A stretch of DNA of 45,406 nucleotides from Bacteroidales bacterium (GCA_022768325.1 JALEMI010000119.1:1-45406), one strand, 5' to 3'; shown: positions 25,638-34,386, numbered from the stretch's first letter. Notes: a model not told the origin generated them from the sequence alone. Made by a program: numbers and translations.

Positions 25638-26786
25638 TCAGAAGGAAAATTGGAGACGTCCTTGCATGGAGTCCATGTGCGCCCCGTCTTTTATATGCGT
25701 GTGGACGTAATTGACCTTGGCACGGATGTACTTGTTAATGAAATAGTTAACACCGACGGTAATGTCGTTTGCGGCACCATACTGGTCGAGGTCGACACGC
25801 GAGAAACGGACGAGGGCTTCGAGTGCCTTGGCGGACGCATTGCCAGTGAGACCCGTCTTGCTGTTGTAGCTATGGTTGGGACCGAAGAAACGCCATGCCG
25901 CTTGCGCCCAGAAGCCGTAGGAGCCATCGTAATTGTCTTGTGCGACGGTCATCTCATTACCTTGGCCATCAGTAACGGTGACCTCGTTGGGGAGATTGAC
26001 CCATGCTTTGAGGAAACGCGCCTCGGCGTAGAAACGGCGTTGGATTGTGAGAGCCTGAACCTCAAGACGTTCGTAATTGTAGACATCCAGCGAAGGAGTG
26101 CTGAAGAGAACGTTGGAAACGAACGTCTGGGGAGACTTGGCACTGAAAGAGACGGCTTGGGACGGGTGGGTGATGATTCCCGACACGCCGACGTGGAAGA
26201 CATTGCCGTCCTCATAAACAGGTCGGAAGAGAGCGTAGGCGTTGAAATTGTAGCCTTGGTTAGCCTTCTTGCCGTTGTCTACGTCGCCATTGGAGAAGAT
26301 GCCGACACCCCAGTTGAAGTTCTTGGAGTAGGACAAATAGGCGATACCCAGCTTGCGGGCCGAAGAGAACGCCGCATCGGCGGAGGAGTTCTCGATAAAC
26401 TTGTAGTTGAGACCCGTGCGGAGGTAGCCGAAGGGGAAGAAGAAGTTACCGACCTCAAGCTCGCTGCCCGTGGTCTTGAACGACCTCTTGATGTAGACAT
26501 CGCGGAAATTGACGGCCTTGCTTCCGAAATACAACTCGACCTTGGCCTGCCATACGGTATCGATGTCGGCAATGAAGCTGAAACGGGTATCGTTGACACA
26601 AGCGCCGTTTCTGTTGGCCTTGCCGTCGTCGGCACCGAGGTAAGTACCCAAATCGAGATTGGTGCGCCCGCCGAACTTAATCTTGAAGGGGATTTCGGCG
26701 ACGGAGGAGCTGACCTGCGCCTGCGCGAGCATGGGGAGAGCTGCGGCAGCGGCGAACAGGCATTTTTTGATTGAAATTGTCTTCAT
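25638..26786 (-). CDS. OprO/OprP-type outer-membrane porin
   Basis: This 382-residue protein has a Sec signal peptide (cleavage after LAQAQ) and a 16-stranded-type barrel pattern of alternating hydrophobic residues throughout. It ends in GRLQFSF, a typical outer-membrane insertion signal with terminal Phe. Segments such as FIADIDTVWQAKVELYFGSKAV, VGNFFFPFGY and WAQAAWRFFGPNHSYN match the phosphate-selective porin O/P family. It may pass phosphate or pyrophosphate, but homologues are often annotated without proof of selectivity. It begins 9 bp after the acidic hypothetical gene. Confidence 0.9.
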   Translation of the reverse strand: MKTISIKKCLFAAAAALPMLAQAQVSSSVAEIPFKIKFGGRTNLDLGTYLGADDGKANRNGACVNDTRFSFIADIDTVWQAKVELYFGSKAVNFRDVYIKRSFKTTGSELEVGNFFFPFGYLRTGLNYKFIENSSADAAFSSARKLGIAYLSYSKNFNWGVGIFSNGDVDNGKKANQGYNFNAYALFRPVYEDGNVFHVGVSGIITHPSQAVSFSAKSPQTFVSNVLFSTPSLDVYNYERLEVQALTIQRRFYAEARFLKAWVNLPNEVTVTDGQGNEMTVAQDNYDGSYGFWAQAAWRFFGPNHSYNSKTGLTGNASAKALEALVRFSRVDLDQYGAANDITVGVNYFINKYIRAKVNYVHTHIKDGAHMDSMQGRLQFSF

Positions 26787-26795
26787 GGGTGATTA

Positions 26796-27296
26796 TTAAT
26801 CTTCGGGCCAAATAATGCTATCGTCGTCACCGTATTCAGGTCCGAGTTGAATGGTGTCGAGCTTACCGTATTTGAACCATAGATTTACGCTTACGTCGGG
26901 GAGTTCGTACTCGGCGAGACCTTTGGCCTCTTCCTCCTCGTCGTCGTCGAGCTCATCGTCGATCTCGCACTCCTCAATTGGGCCGTAGTCAGCCTTTTGG
27001 GCCTTGCGGAAAACCTCCTCGAAGGAATCGCCGAGGCGGATGTCGTCGCCAAGGGTGAGTTGGCAACCGTCTTCGGTCATGATGTCGACGAGACGGAAAT
27101 CCTCGGACTTGTCAAAAGAGAGCGAGAGGCCGAGATCGCCATAGATAAGGAGATGTGAGAGGTCGTCGGGCGAATCGCCGAGTTGCTCATCGTACTCCTC
27201 GTCGGGCTTGCCGAGGACAGCCTTGACCTGGGCCGCCTTCATACCGAAGCGGACCTTGTCGAAGCCAATAGTAGGCAACAATTTACACTTTGTCAT
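26796..27296 (-). CDS. Hypothetical acidic protein with SmpA/BLIP-like N-terminal pattern
   Basis: The family is not recognised with certainty. The 166-residue protein (ATG at 27296) has an N-terminal FDKVRFGMKAAQVKAVLGKPD motif, which resembles the GMs-x-x-V-x-x-LG-x-P helix-turn of SmpA/BLIP-like domains. A very acidic stretch follows (about residues 108-124, DDELDDDEEEE-like), and the protein ends in WPED. It has no signal peptide, so it is likely cytoplasmic. A GTG at 27338, overlapping the pgpH stop (TAAGTG), would add 14 residues and cannot be excluded. It sits between an HD hydrolase and a porin in a long cotranscribed run. Confidence 0.7.
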   Translation of the reverse strand: MTKCKLLPTIGFDKVRFGMKAAQVKAVLGKPDEEYDEQLGDSPDDLSHLLIYGDLGLSLSFDKSEDFRLVDIMTEDGCQLTLGDDIRLGDSFEEVFRKAQKADYGPIEECEIDDELDDDEEEEAKGLAEYELPDVSVNLWFKYGKLDTIQLGPEYGDDDSIIWPED

Positions 27297-27334
27297 TTTG
27301 TCGTGTAGTTTAGTATTATCGTTCTGTATTTTGG

Positions 27335-29458
27335 TCACTTAGGGCTGTCCGGGTATTGGATACGGACATGATAGATGCTTTTGAGTTTCTCCTTGAAAAC
27401 CTTCCTTGCCTCGTCGATTTCGGCAAAGGTGACAGGCGCTTTCTTAAACTGGCCGGCCGCCATTTGGTTGTCGATAATCTTGTCGACGAGGTTTGAGATG
27501 TCGTCGTCGGAATGTGTGGAGAGGCTTTTTGAAGCGGCCTCGACGGCATCGGCCATCATGATTATGGCCTGCTCCTTGGTGCGTGGGCGCGGGCCGGGAT
27601 AGGTGAAGTCGGCAAGGTTGGGAGTCTCCTCGGCGTGTTCGGCGCACCACTTCAGGTAGAAATAGCGGGCCATTGTCGTGCCGTGGTGGGAGGCTATCAC
27701 GTCGCGAATTTGGGCCGGGAGGTGGTACTTACGAGCCAGCTCGACGCCATTGCGGACGTGGTCAATGATGAGTTTGGCACTTTGCTCGTAGGTCATTGAC
27801 GCATGGGGATTGACGCCCTTGACGTGGTTCTCGGTGAAAAGGAGGGGATTGAGAATCTTGCCGACATCGTGGTAGAGCGCACCGGCCCTTACGAGGAGGG
27901 CGTTTGCGCTGATCTTATAGGCTACCTCTTGACCGAGATTTGCAACCTGCATGGAGTGTTGGAACGTGCCTGGGGCCTTTTCGGACAATTGGCGCAAGAG
28001 AATATTGTTGCCATCGGCCATTTCGAGAAGCGTGACATCGGAGATGAAGCCAAAAATCTTCTCGATGATGTAGATGAGCGGGTAGGTCAGCAAAAAGAGG
28101 ACGGAACTTACTGCGAAATGGAGATAAATCATTGGTTGGAAAGTGAACTCAGCACTTTGCCAGAAGACGTAGCCCGTGTACATGAAGCTGTAGAACAGGA
28201 ACAGATAGACGGCAGTACGGAAGATTTGTATCCTCTTATTGAGCTGATAGAGAGAGATGCAGGCGACAAGACCAGCCGGGACGTGCATGAAGAGGAAGAC
28301 CTGGCTGTTGAACGCGAAAAAAGAGATGATGAGCACCGTCACGATATGGACATACATTCCGAGCCGCGCATCGGTGAAGATGCGCATCATGACAGGCAGC
28401 ACGGCATAGGGGATGATGAAACTGATGTTGGCACTCTTACCCGCAAGGAAGCCCGTGACGCAGACAAGCGACGTCATGAGCGCGAGAATGAAGTTGACGT
28501 AGTGGAGCTGCTTGAAATAATCCTTGCGGAAATAGCAGATGAAGAGGAAGAGGGAGAACATGAGACTCCCGACGATTATGAGCTGGCCAATCATGATGGG
28601 CCTCTCGTGCTCATTGGTACGGATTCCGCCCTCTGTTGCCGCCTTGAGGGAGAGGAGGAGTTGGGCGATGCGCGGGGTCACGATGTCGCCCGTTCGGACA
28701 ATGAGCTGCCCCGACATGACCTTTCCCGAATAGAGGCTCAGATTGTCAATCTTTTGCTTTATGGCCGTTTGGGTTTTAGCCTCATCGAAATGAATGTTAG
28801 GCTCGATGACCTCACTGACGGGCATCATTGTGACAATCTGCCGGAAGCGTCGGCTCTCGAAGCCGTAGTGTTGGCTGAGGTCCTCGGCCGTGCGGTCTAC
28901 GACTACGGAATAGGCCTTGCGCGGCGTAACAAGGTCGTCGGAGCGGTAGGGCGTCGCGACATTGGCCTTGATGAGCATCAGCTCGCTATTGTCGGCGAGT
29001 TGGCCTGTCTCTCGGATGCCGACATCGACAATGCCATCGGACGCGACATCGACAATATTTTGGCACAGGGCACTCTCAAGAACCGCGGAGAGCGTATCGG
29101 CATTGACACCCGACGGGGCGTATTGCGGCAGGGTGTTGGCGATGTTCCGCACCATGGTATGCACCCTCAGCCTTACGCTGACCTCGTAGACGGAATCGAT
29201 GACAAAGTAGGGGATGATGGTCCGCATGAGACTATCCCTCTCGGCGGCCACCTCGTTGGCTGGCTTTAGGATTGGGAAATCGTATTGCGCGATTACATCC
29301 TCATATCGCCAGGGACGTTTGATCTCGTAGTCGTAGTTAAACCGGCCGGAGTTGGGGAACGAAAGAACCATGAGGAGAGTGCACACGACGAAAGCGACGA
29401 CACGGTATGTCGCCTTGTAGTATCGCCTCCATGCTTTCTTGAGAAACTCACTCGCCAT
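27335..29458 (-). CDS. 7TM-HD (PgpH-like) cyclic-di-AMP phosphodiesterase
   Basis: This 707-residue protein has an N-terminal transmembrane helix (about 20-37), a long extracytoplasmic 7TM-HDED domain (about 60-275), seven closely spaced transmembrane helices (about 285-480) and a cytoplasmic HD domain. The last contains ALYHDVGKILNP, VNPHASMTYEQSAKLI, VIASHHGTTMARYFY and MADAVEAASKSL. In Listeria the homologue PgpH hydrolyses c-di-AMP to pApA. A membrane signal-controlled second-messenger role is therefore likely, though not proven in Bacteroidota. It lies 18 bp after aroC. Confidence 0.93.
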   Translation of the reverse strand: MASEFLKKAWRRYYKATYRVVAFVVCTLLMVLSFPNSGRFNYDYEIKRPWRYEDVIAQYDFPILKPANEVAAERDSLMRTIIPYFVIDSVYEVSVRLRVHTMVRNIANTLPQYAPSGVNADTLSAVLESALCQNIVDVASDGIVDVGIRETGQLADNSELMLIKANVATPYRSDDLVTPRKAYSVVVDRTAEDLSQHYGFESRRFRQIVTMMPVSEVIEPNIHFDEAKTQTAIKQKIDNLSLYSGKVMSGQLIVRTGDIVTPRIAQLLLSLKAATEGGIRTNEHERPIMIGQLIIVGSLMFSLFLFICYFRKDYFKQLHYVNFILALMTSLVCVTGFLAGKSANISFIIPYAVLPVMMRIFTDARLGMYVHIVTVLIISFFAFNSQVFLFMHVPAGLVACISLYQLNKRIQIFRTAVYLFLFYSFMYTGYVFWQSAEFTFQPMIYLHFAVSSVLFLLTYPLIYIIEKIFGFISDVTLLEMADGNNILLRQLSEKAPGTFQHSMQVANLGQEVAYKISANALLVRAGALYHDVGKILNPLLFTENHVKGVNPHASMTYEQSAKLIIDHVRNGVELARKYHLPAQIRDVIASHHGTTMARYFYLKWCAEHAEETPNLADFTYPGPRPRTKEQAIIMMADAVEAASKSLSTHSDDDISNLVDKIIDNQMAAGQFKKAPVTFAEIDEARKVFKEKLKSIYHVRIQYPDSPK

Positions 29459-29476
29459 AAAACTGCCGATAGAAAA

Positions 29477-30550
29477 TTATCGTTGCCAGGACTTTTGGAT
29501 AAGCAAAGCGTCGGTCATGACCATTGCGGCCATAGCCTCGACGATGGGGACAGCCCTTGGCACGACACACGGGTCATGCCGCCCCTTGACAGTAGTCATT
29601 ACCTCTTGATTCAGGGAGTTAACCGTGGGCTGCTCCATGAGAATGGTGGCCGTGGGCTTGAAAGCCACGCGGAAATAGATATCCTCGCCATTTGATATGC
29701 CGCCCTGAATGCCGCCGCTGTTATTGGTACGGGTGCGGACACAGTCGCCGTCCATGTAGAAAGTATCGTTGTGTTGGGAGCCACGGAGCGCAGAGCCTGC
29801 GAAACCGGAACCGTATTCAAAACCCTTCACGGCACCAATGGAGAGCATGGCGTGGGCGAGGAGAGCTTGAAGCTTATCGAAACACGGCTCGCCGAGACCT
29901 ACGGGGGCTCCCTTGATGACGCACGTCACGACACCGCCAACAGAATCCCTCTCGGACTTGACCTTTGAGATAAGCTCAATCATGCGTGAGGCCGTCTCGG
30001 AATCGGGGCAACGGACGATGTTAGCCTCGGTTTTGGAGAGATCCAGCTCGGTGTAGGGCTTACTGACGGCGACATCGCCGACCTGGCTGGTATAGGCAGT
30101 GACGGAGATGCCCTCCTTTTGGAGAACGAGCTTGGCCAAAGCACCGCCCACGACGCGCGAGATGGTCTCGCGAGCTGAAGAACGTCCGCCGCCACGGTGG
30201 TCGCGAAGTCCGTACTTGGAGAAGTACGTGAAATCGGCGTGTGAGGGGCGGAAGACATCGGCGATGTTATCGTAGTCGTTGGAGTGCTGATTGGTGTTCT
30301 CGACCATGAAGCCGATGGGCGTACCAGTGGATTTACCGCGGAAGATTCCGCTGAGAATCTTCACCCTATCTTTCTCGTCTCGCGGGGTCGTGATGTTGGA
30401 CTGCCCTGGGCGGCGGCGATTCAATTCGGCTTGGATAAAAGCCTCGTCGACATCGACGCCTGAGGGCATACCGTCCACTACCCCACCGACCGCGAGACCG
30501 TGGGACTCGCCAAAGGTAGTCAGCCTGAAAAGATTGCCAAAAGAATTCAT
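29477..30550 (-). CDS. aroC: Chorismate synthase
   Basis: AroC converts 5-enolpyruvylshikimate 3-phosphate to chorismate with reduced FMN, the last shikimate step. The 357-residue protein shows [19 protein letters not shown] near the N-terminus, [36 protein letters not shown], the [14 protein letters not shown] signature and the C-terminal [18 protein letters not shown]. Length and motifs are complete. It is the middle gene of the nrnA-to-porin run. Confidence 0.97.
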   Translation of the reverse strand: MNSFGNLFRLTTFGESHGLAVGGVVDGMPSGVDVDEAFIQAELNRRRPGQSNITTPRDEKDRVKILSGIFRGKSTGTPIGFMVENTNQHSNDYDNIADVFRPSHADFTYFSKYGLRDHRGGGRSSARETISRVVGGALAKLVLQKEGISVTAYTSQVGDVAVSKPYTELDLSKTEANIVRCPDSETASRMIELISKVKSERDSVGGVVTCVIKGAPVGLGEPCFDKLQALLAHAMLSIGAVKGFEYGSGFAGSALRGSQHNDTFYMDGDCVRTRTNNSGGIQGGISNGEDIYFRVAFKPTATILMEQPTVNSLNQEVMTTVKGRHDPCVVPRAVPIVEAMAAMVMTDALLIQKSWQR

Positions 30551-30578
30551 CGTAACGGAATGAAAATGTTAGGGAACT

Positions 30579-31217
30579 TTAGTGGCAACCGCAACAGCCT
30601 TCGCCATTATCATGACCGTGGCAACCGCCGTCGCCATGACAGCCACCTTCGCCTTCGCCGTGGCAACCACCATCGCCGTGACCGTGACAACCGCCGTCAC
30701 CGTGACAGCCGCCGTGGCAACCGCCACCACAACCGTGGTGCTGGTCGAGAAGCTCCTCGACCGTTGCCTCGCGGACCTCCTCAATCTTCCCAGTGAAGAA
30801 AAGCGTCTCGCCGGCGAGGGGAGGATTGAAATCGAGCGTCACGGTATCGTCGTTGACGCTGAGCACCATGCCGACGATGTGCTGCCCGTTATCGTTGAGC
30901 ATTGGGACACGCGCGCCGACATGGAGGAACTCCTCACGGAGACGGCCGTCGGGCGTGACGAAAATATTCTTAGGAACATCGACCACGGCCTCATTGGACC
31001 TCTCGCCATACGCCTCATCGGGAGCGAGGGAGAAAGAGAACGTGTCGCCTTGGGCGCAATTCTCTAACGCAGCCTCGAAAGCGGGCAGCATACGCCCCGA
31101 ACCGAAAACGAATTTGAGGGGGCGTGAGGCGTCGCACTTCTCGACGAGAGGACCGTCGTGGGAGTCGGTATGCAGTTCGTAAGTGAGGGAAACGAAAGCG
31201 TTCTTGCTGATATTCAT
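30579..31217 (-). CDS. slyD: SlyD-like FKBP peptidyl-prolyl isomerase with Cys/His-rich metal-binding tail
   Basis: This 212-residue cytoplasmic protein combines an FKBP domain (about 1-70 and 125-150) with an inserted IF chaperone domain (about 72-124), as in SlyD. Family landmarks are LTYELHTDSHDGPLVEK, FVFGSGRMLPAFEAAL and DEAYGERSNEAV. The last 53 residues (160-212) contain 10 Cys and 11 His in Gly/Asp spacers built around a repeated CHG unit. This is an extreme form of the SlyD nickel- or zinc-binding tail. Likely roles are protein folding and metal (nickel) delivery or storage. It lies between a NigD-like lipoprotein and aroC. Confidence 0.93.
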   Translation of the reverse strand: MNISKNAFVSLTYELHTDSHDGPLVEKCDASRPLKFVFGSGRMLPAFEAALENCAQGDTFSFSLAPDEAYGERSNEAVVDVPKNIFVTPDGRLREEFLHVGARVPMLNDNGQHIVGMVLSVNDDTVTLDFNPPLAGETLFFTGKIEEVREATVEELLDQHHGCGGGCHGGCHGDGGCHGHGDGGCHGEGEGGCHGDGGCHGHDNGEGCCGCH

Positions 31218-31243
31218 CTGTATATGAAGCCGTTAAAAGGTTT

Positions 31244-31948
31244 TTATTCTATGAAATTGACGTAGCTATAAACATAGTCGGACACGACGGTATCGCCGAA
31301 AGCGTCGATTCGGGAGAGGCGGAGGAGGATACGCTCCTTGGTGGAATCGCGGAGGCAATTGACGGGGATGCTGACGTGCTTTGTAATCATGCGGGCAGAA
31401 TCGGTCTTTTGGCGGGCGAGCCGCAGCCAGAGGTGCATGGTGTCGGCATCGGCGGAGAGAGTATCGCCCACGAGGCTAAAGAAATCGTCGGAGCCGTCGC
31501 CTGAGCCTTGGTAAATGGCCGTGGCATCGAAATAATCGTTTCTGCGCCAATCGCGGGTGATATGGAGATTTTGGGCGTAGAAGCCCTCGGCACTGGAGGC
31601 GATGCGCATAAGCGAATCGGAGGCCATCCCGGCACTATCGAGCATGAGGATTGGCGTGGCGATGTCGGACGACATGACGGTAGGGCGGAAATCGTAGACT
31701 TGGTTGCCATCCGTATCCTCGAAAACGAGCTTGCCGCTTCCTGTGAAGAAGACGCGGCTCGTATCGGTAAGCCCGTCGCGGGAGACATCGTCGGCGAGGC
31801 GCAGCGACGTCTTATAATAGTGGATGGTAAAGACGGAATCGGAAAGCTCGACAGAGCCTATACCACTTGCCCAATAAGTGGAATCGGATTCGTGGCAAGC
31901 GGCCAGAGTGACCACAGCCAGGACTATGGAGAGCAGGGATTTCCTCAT
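31244..31948 (-). CDS. Lipoprotein, possibly NigD-like
   Basis: This 234-residue predicted lipoprotein has a signal peptide with lipobox LAAC (Cys18). It has a beta-rich N-terminal half (SVELSDSVFTIHYYKTSLRLADD, an OB-like strand pattern) and a C-terminal half beginning with DWRRNDYFDATAIYQGSG. Order and strand pattern resemble the two-domain NigD-like lipoproteins of Bacteroidales, but similarity is only moderate by eye. Its ATG overlaps the stop of the FKBP lipoprotein gene (ATGA), so they are coupled. Function unknown; an envelope location is likely. Confidence 0.6.
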   Translation of the reverse strand: MRKSLLSIVLAVVTLAACHESDSTYWASGIGSVELSDSVFTIHYYKTSLRLADDVSRDGLTDTSRVFFTGSGKLVFEDTDGNQVYDFRPTVMSSDIATPILMLDSAGMASDSLMRIASSAEGFYAQNLHITRDWRRNDYFDATAIYQGSGDGSDDFFSLVGDTLSADADTMHLWLRLARQKTDSARMITKHVSIPVNCLRDSTKERILLRLSRIDAFGDTVVSDYVYSYVNFIE

Positions 31949-32472
31949 TGGTTAAGAACGTGAATGTCGTAACGGAGAATCATGCGACCGTGGATTGCCT
32001 CGCCATCGCCACGAATGCCGTAGGCTTTTTCGGGGATGAGGATAACCGTGGCGCGCGTCCCGCGGTGGAGTTGGCAGAGAGCCTCGTCTAACCCCATCGT
32101 CATCTCGGCACGACCTACGGTGATGGTCTTGACACCATTGGCGGCGGAGGTATAGATGGTATCGGCGAGAAGCGTCGTCACCACGTATTCAAGAGAGACC
32201 TTGTCGCCACTCTTTATGGCATCTCCTGAGCCTTGCTCATGGACCGTGAGCCACAGATTTGTAGGGGAGGGCGTGGCATTAAGGCCGAGAGAATCAGAGT
32301 ATTGAGCGATGCAGATTGAGTCGCAGCGGACGAGATGGCGATTGTAGCGGATGAACTGCTCTCGCGTTGGGCGCGGGCGCGGGGCATCGGGAGCATCGGA
32401 GCATCGGGAGCAGCCTGCGGCCAAAACGACGAAGAGAGCGAGACAGGCGATGAGCTGGAATCGGCGCGACAT
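31945..32472 (-). CDS. FKBP-type peptidyl-prolyl isomerase lipoprotein
   Basis: This 175-residue exported protein has a lipobox LAAGC (Cys21) and a second nearby Cys. A helical linker (EQFIRYNRHLVRCDSICIAQYSDSLG) precedes an FKBP domain (about 75-175) with VSLEYVVTTLLADTIY, TMGLDEALCQLHRGTRATVILIPEKAYG and a final MILRYDIHVL strand. The domain retains most FKBP core positions, so activity is plausible. Similar lipoproteins include the gliding-associated GldI, which acts in envelope protein folding. It is the second gene of the nrnA run. Confidence 0.88.
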   Translation of the reverse strand: MSRRFQLIACLALFVVLAAGCSRCSDAPDAPRPRPTREQFIRYNRHLVRCDSICIAQYSDSLGLNATPSPTNLWLTVHEQGSGDAIKSGDKVSLEYVVTTLLADTIYTSAANGVKTITVGRAEMTMGLDEALCQLHRGTRATVILIPEKAYGIRGDGEAIHGRMILRYDIHVLNQ

Positions 32473-32485
32473 TGAGCGAAGTGGA

Positions 32486-33538
32486 CTATTTAGCAGTCCG
32501 TTTCATCCAACGGACATAGAAATCGACTATCGTCTTCTGATAGAGATCCACGGCATCGTCGATGGGGCCGTGGAATGCGCCGCCCGCGGCATTGAGATGA
32601 CCGCCACCGCCGAAATATTTGGCGGCGTACTCATTGACGGGGAAATCGCCTTTGGAGCGGAAAGACATCTTGACGCAATCGGGCCTTTCGAGGATGAGGC
32701 ATGAGACCTTTATATCCCTGACTTGCAGAGGGATATTTACGAGGCCCTCGGTGTCGCCAGTGGTGTAATTAAAGCGTTCGAGCTCCTCCTTGGAGAGGGA
32801 AATCAGGGCCAGGGGGTACTTCTCGACGCGGTGGAACTTGCGGCCGAGAGCGAAGCCTTGGAGCTTGACCTGCTTAACAGACTTGTTGTTGAAAATCTTC
32901 TCGTGGACGTAGGCCTTATCGACGCCCCGGCGGAGCATCTCGGCAACGAGAATGTAGATGTCGGGGTCGCTGGAATTGTAGCTGAGGCCGCCCGTATCGG
33001 TGATGACGCCCGCATACATATTCGTAACGGCCTCTTCGTCAATGAATTGGGAGAAGCCAGCAGCGAGAAGCAGATTGAAAAGGACTTGGCACGTGGCGGA
33101 GGCGTGGGGGCGAGAAATCATGACATCGGCCTGGACGACGGGGTCGAGATGATGGTCGATGAGCATTCGGGGCGTGGAGAGGGACATGATTTTCTCACCC
33201 AGGGTCTTGACGCGGCCGAGGTCATTATAGTCCATCATGACAATGAGGTCGGCCTCGTCGAGGAGCTTATCGGCCTCCTCCTGCTGCCTCTCGTAGCATA
33301 CGAGGGACTTGAACCCCATCATCCAAGCGTAGGACGTTGGCGCGAGGTCTGGCGTGACGACAGTGGCGTCTTTCCCCATGTTGATGAGGACCTTGCGGAG
33401 GCCGAGCGTTGAGCCGAGCGCGTCGCCGTCGGCATTGACGTGGCAAGTTAGCACGACCTTATGGCACTTATTGACGGCCTCGGCGAAAGGGGTTGCCATC
33501 TCGTCGGAGAACGCCATATTGGGGCAATCGGGGTTCAT
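32486..33538 (-). CDS. nrnA: DHH-family bifunctional oligoribonuclease / pAp phosphatase (NrnA-like)
   Basis: NrnA-type enzymes degrade short RNA (nanoRNA) and pAp, and in some species the c-di-AMP product pApA. The 350-residue protein has a DHH domain with VVLTCHVNADGDALGSTLGL, the VMMDYNDLGR motif and MLIDHHLDP. The C-terminal DHHA1 domain ends with KGDFPVNEYAAKYFGGGGHLNAAGG. I chose the ATG at 33538 (MNPDCPN); the frame is open farther upstream but runs into the ndk terminator. Occurrence in the same unit as a PgpH-like c-di-AMP phosphodiesterase fits sequential breakdown of c-di-AMP to pApA and AMP. Confidence 0.93.
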   Translation of the reverse strand: MNPDCPNMAFSDEMATPFAEAVNKCHKVVLTCHVNADGDALGSTLGLRKVLINMGKDATVVTPDLAPTSYAWMMGFKSLVCYERQQEEADKLLDEADLIVMMDYNDLGRVKTLGEKIMSLSTPRMLIDHHLDPVVQADVMISRPHASATCQVLFNLLLAAGFSQFIDEEAVTNMYAGVITDTGGLSYNSSDPDIYILVAEMLRRGVDKAYVHEKIFNNKSVKQVKLQGFALGRKFHRVEKYPLALISLSKEELERFNYTTGDTEGLVNIPLQVRDIKVSCLILERPDCVKMSFRSKGDFPVNEYAAKYFGGGGHLNAAGGAFHGPIDDAVDLYQKTIVDFYVRWMKRTAK

Positions 33539-33571
33539 GATTAATTTGTCGGCGTGTGTGTTACAATGGCG

Positions 33572-33579
33572 TAAAGATA
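33572..33579 (-). promoter_or_regulatory. Near-consensus -7 element for the nrnA operon
   Basis: On the minus strand it reads TATCTTTA, 7 of 8 positions of TAnnTTTG, directly after the ndk terminator and about 33 nt before the nrnA ATG. Confidence 0.4.
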
Positions 33580-33582
33580 ATG

Positions 33583-33627
33583 AAAAAAAGAGACGCATGG
33601 CAGCAGAGCAACTCAGCAACCATGCGT
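33583..33627 (-). terminator. Rho-independent terminator after ndk
   Basis: An 8-bp perfect stem (33620-33627 with 33593-33600, long loop of about 19 nt) is followed on the minus strand by CTC and seven T (33589-33583). It separates ndk from the nrnA operon. Confidence 0.75.
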
Positions 33628-33671
33628 CGTATGTGACCCGCGCGTGCGGGATAGTGTGTAGATATGGGGAC

Positions 33672-34121
33672 TTAGCTTTCCTCGGTACCGACAATATCCT
33701 TGCGGAGGTACTCTTGACGGCTGAAGAAGAAAGAGCTTTCCTTCTCGGCGTTCTCGTCGCTGTCGGAGCCGTGGATGGCGTTGTGGCTCTTGCTTGTTGC
33801 GAAGAGGCGGCGGATTGTTCCTTCGGCAGCTTGTGCGGGGTCTGTTGCGCCGATGAGGCGTCGGAAATCCTCGACAGCGTTGTCTTTGAGGAGGACCATT
33901 GCGACGATTGGGCCGGAGGACATGAACTCGATGAGCTCTTGGAAGAAAGGACGATCCTTATGTACGGAATAGAAATCGGCGGCCTGGTCGATGGTCAGTC
34001 GCGTGGTCTTGATGGCTGCGATGGTGTATCCAGCTTCTTCAATTTTGGAGAGGATGTGACCGATGTGCTTGTTTCGAACAGCACCGGGCTTAATCATTGA
34101 GAATGTTTTGTTGCCGCTCAT
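33672..34121 (-). CDS. ndk: Nucleoside diphosphate kinase
   Basis: Ndk transfers the gamma phosphate of ATP to NDPs through a phosphohistidine. The 149-residue protein has the start TFSMIKPGAV, the FYSVHKDRPFF kpn-loop region, and the active-site motif NAIHGSDS with catalytic His117. Length and motifs are standard, with the slightly extended C-terminus common in Bacteroidota. It appears monocistronic, with a promoter near 34196-34203 and a terminator at 33583-33627. Confidence 0.97.
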   Translation of the reverse strand: MSGNKTFSMIKPGAVRNKHIGHILSKIEEAGYTIAAIKTTRLTIDQAADFYSVHKDRPFFQELIEFMSSGPIVAMVLLKDNAVEDFRRLIGATDPAQAAEGTIRRLFATSKSHNAIHGSDSDENAEKESSFFFSRQEYLRKDIVGTEES

Positions 34122-34195
34122 ATAGATAGGGACCTTAATGAAATTAGTTGTTAAAGGCGGAGGCCTGAGAGGCTCAAATCCGCATTATTTGATTA

Positions 34196-34203
34196 CAAAT
34201 GTA
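34196..34203 (-). promoter_or_regulatory. -7 promoter element for ndk
   Basis: On the minus strand it reads TACATTTG, an exact TAnnTTTG match, with a TTG 17 bp upstream (34221-34223) as a possible -33 core. The resulting leader would be about 65-70 nt. Confidence 0.5.
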
Positions 34204-34336
34204 AGGAATTTTTAGCAAAACAATGGGATTGGGAGGGAATATTTCTGAGAAGGGATATGCAGGAACAAAAGCGGGGGCGGGGCCGTATAATAAAGGAAAA
34301 CAAGAAATTAGTATGAGCGTAAGCGTAATAGTGTGT

Positions 34337-34356
34337 GGACGGTCGGGAGACCGTCC
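34337..34356. repeat. Perfect 8-bp hairpin in the ndk/helicase spacer
   Basis: GGACGGTC and GACCGTCC pair perfectly around a 4-nt loop, some 30 bp past the helicase stop codon. No T run follows on either strand, so it is a weak candidate for the helicase terminator. The rest of the roughly 265-bp spacer (34122-34386) holds only the ndk leader and promoter. Confidence 0.5.
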
Positions 34357-34386
34357 TTCCCAGTGGGGAGTGCGTTTGAAGGGTGT

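Noticed and set aside
25650-26774. Plus-strand frame of 374 codons
   Set aside because: It is antisense to the porin, which has a signal peptide and a terminal Phe; it is a shadow frame.
27803-29269. Plus-strand frame of 488 codons
   Set aside because: It is antisense to the PgpH-like HD hydrolase; the acidic His/Asp-rich translation shows no fold signature.
30600-30740. Possible CRISPR-like repeat array suggested by repeated GCCGTCGCCATGAC-type units
   Set aside because: The repeats are in frame and encode the CHG/GDG metal-binding tail of the SlyD-like protein; there are no spacers of constant length.
33539-33694. N-terminal extension of the NrnA gene
   Set aside because: It runs through the ndk terminator hairpin and past the ndk stop codon; homologous DHH proteins begin near the ATG at 33538.
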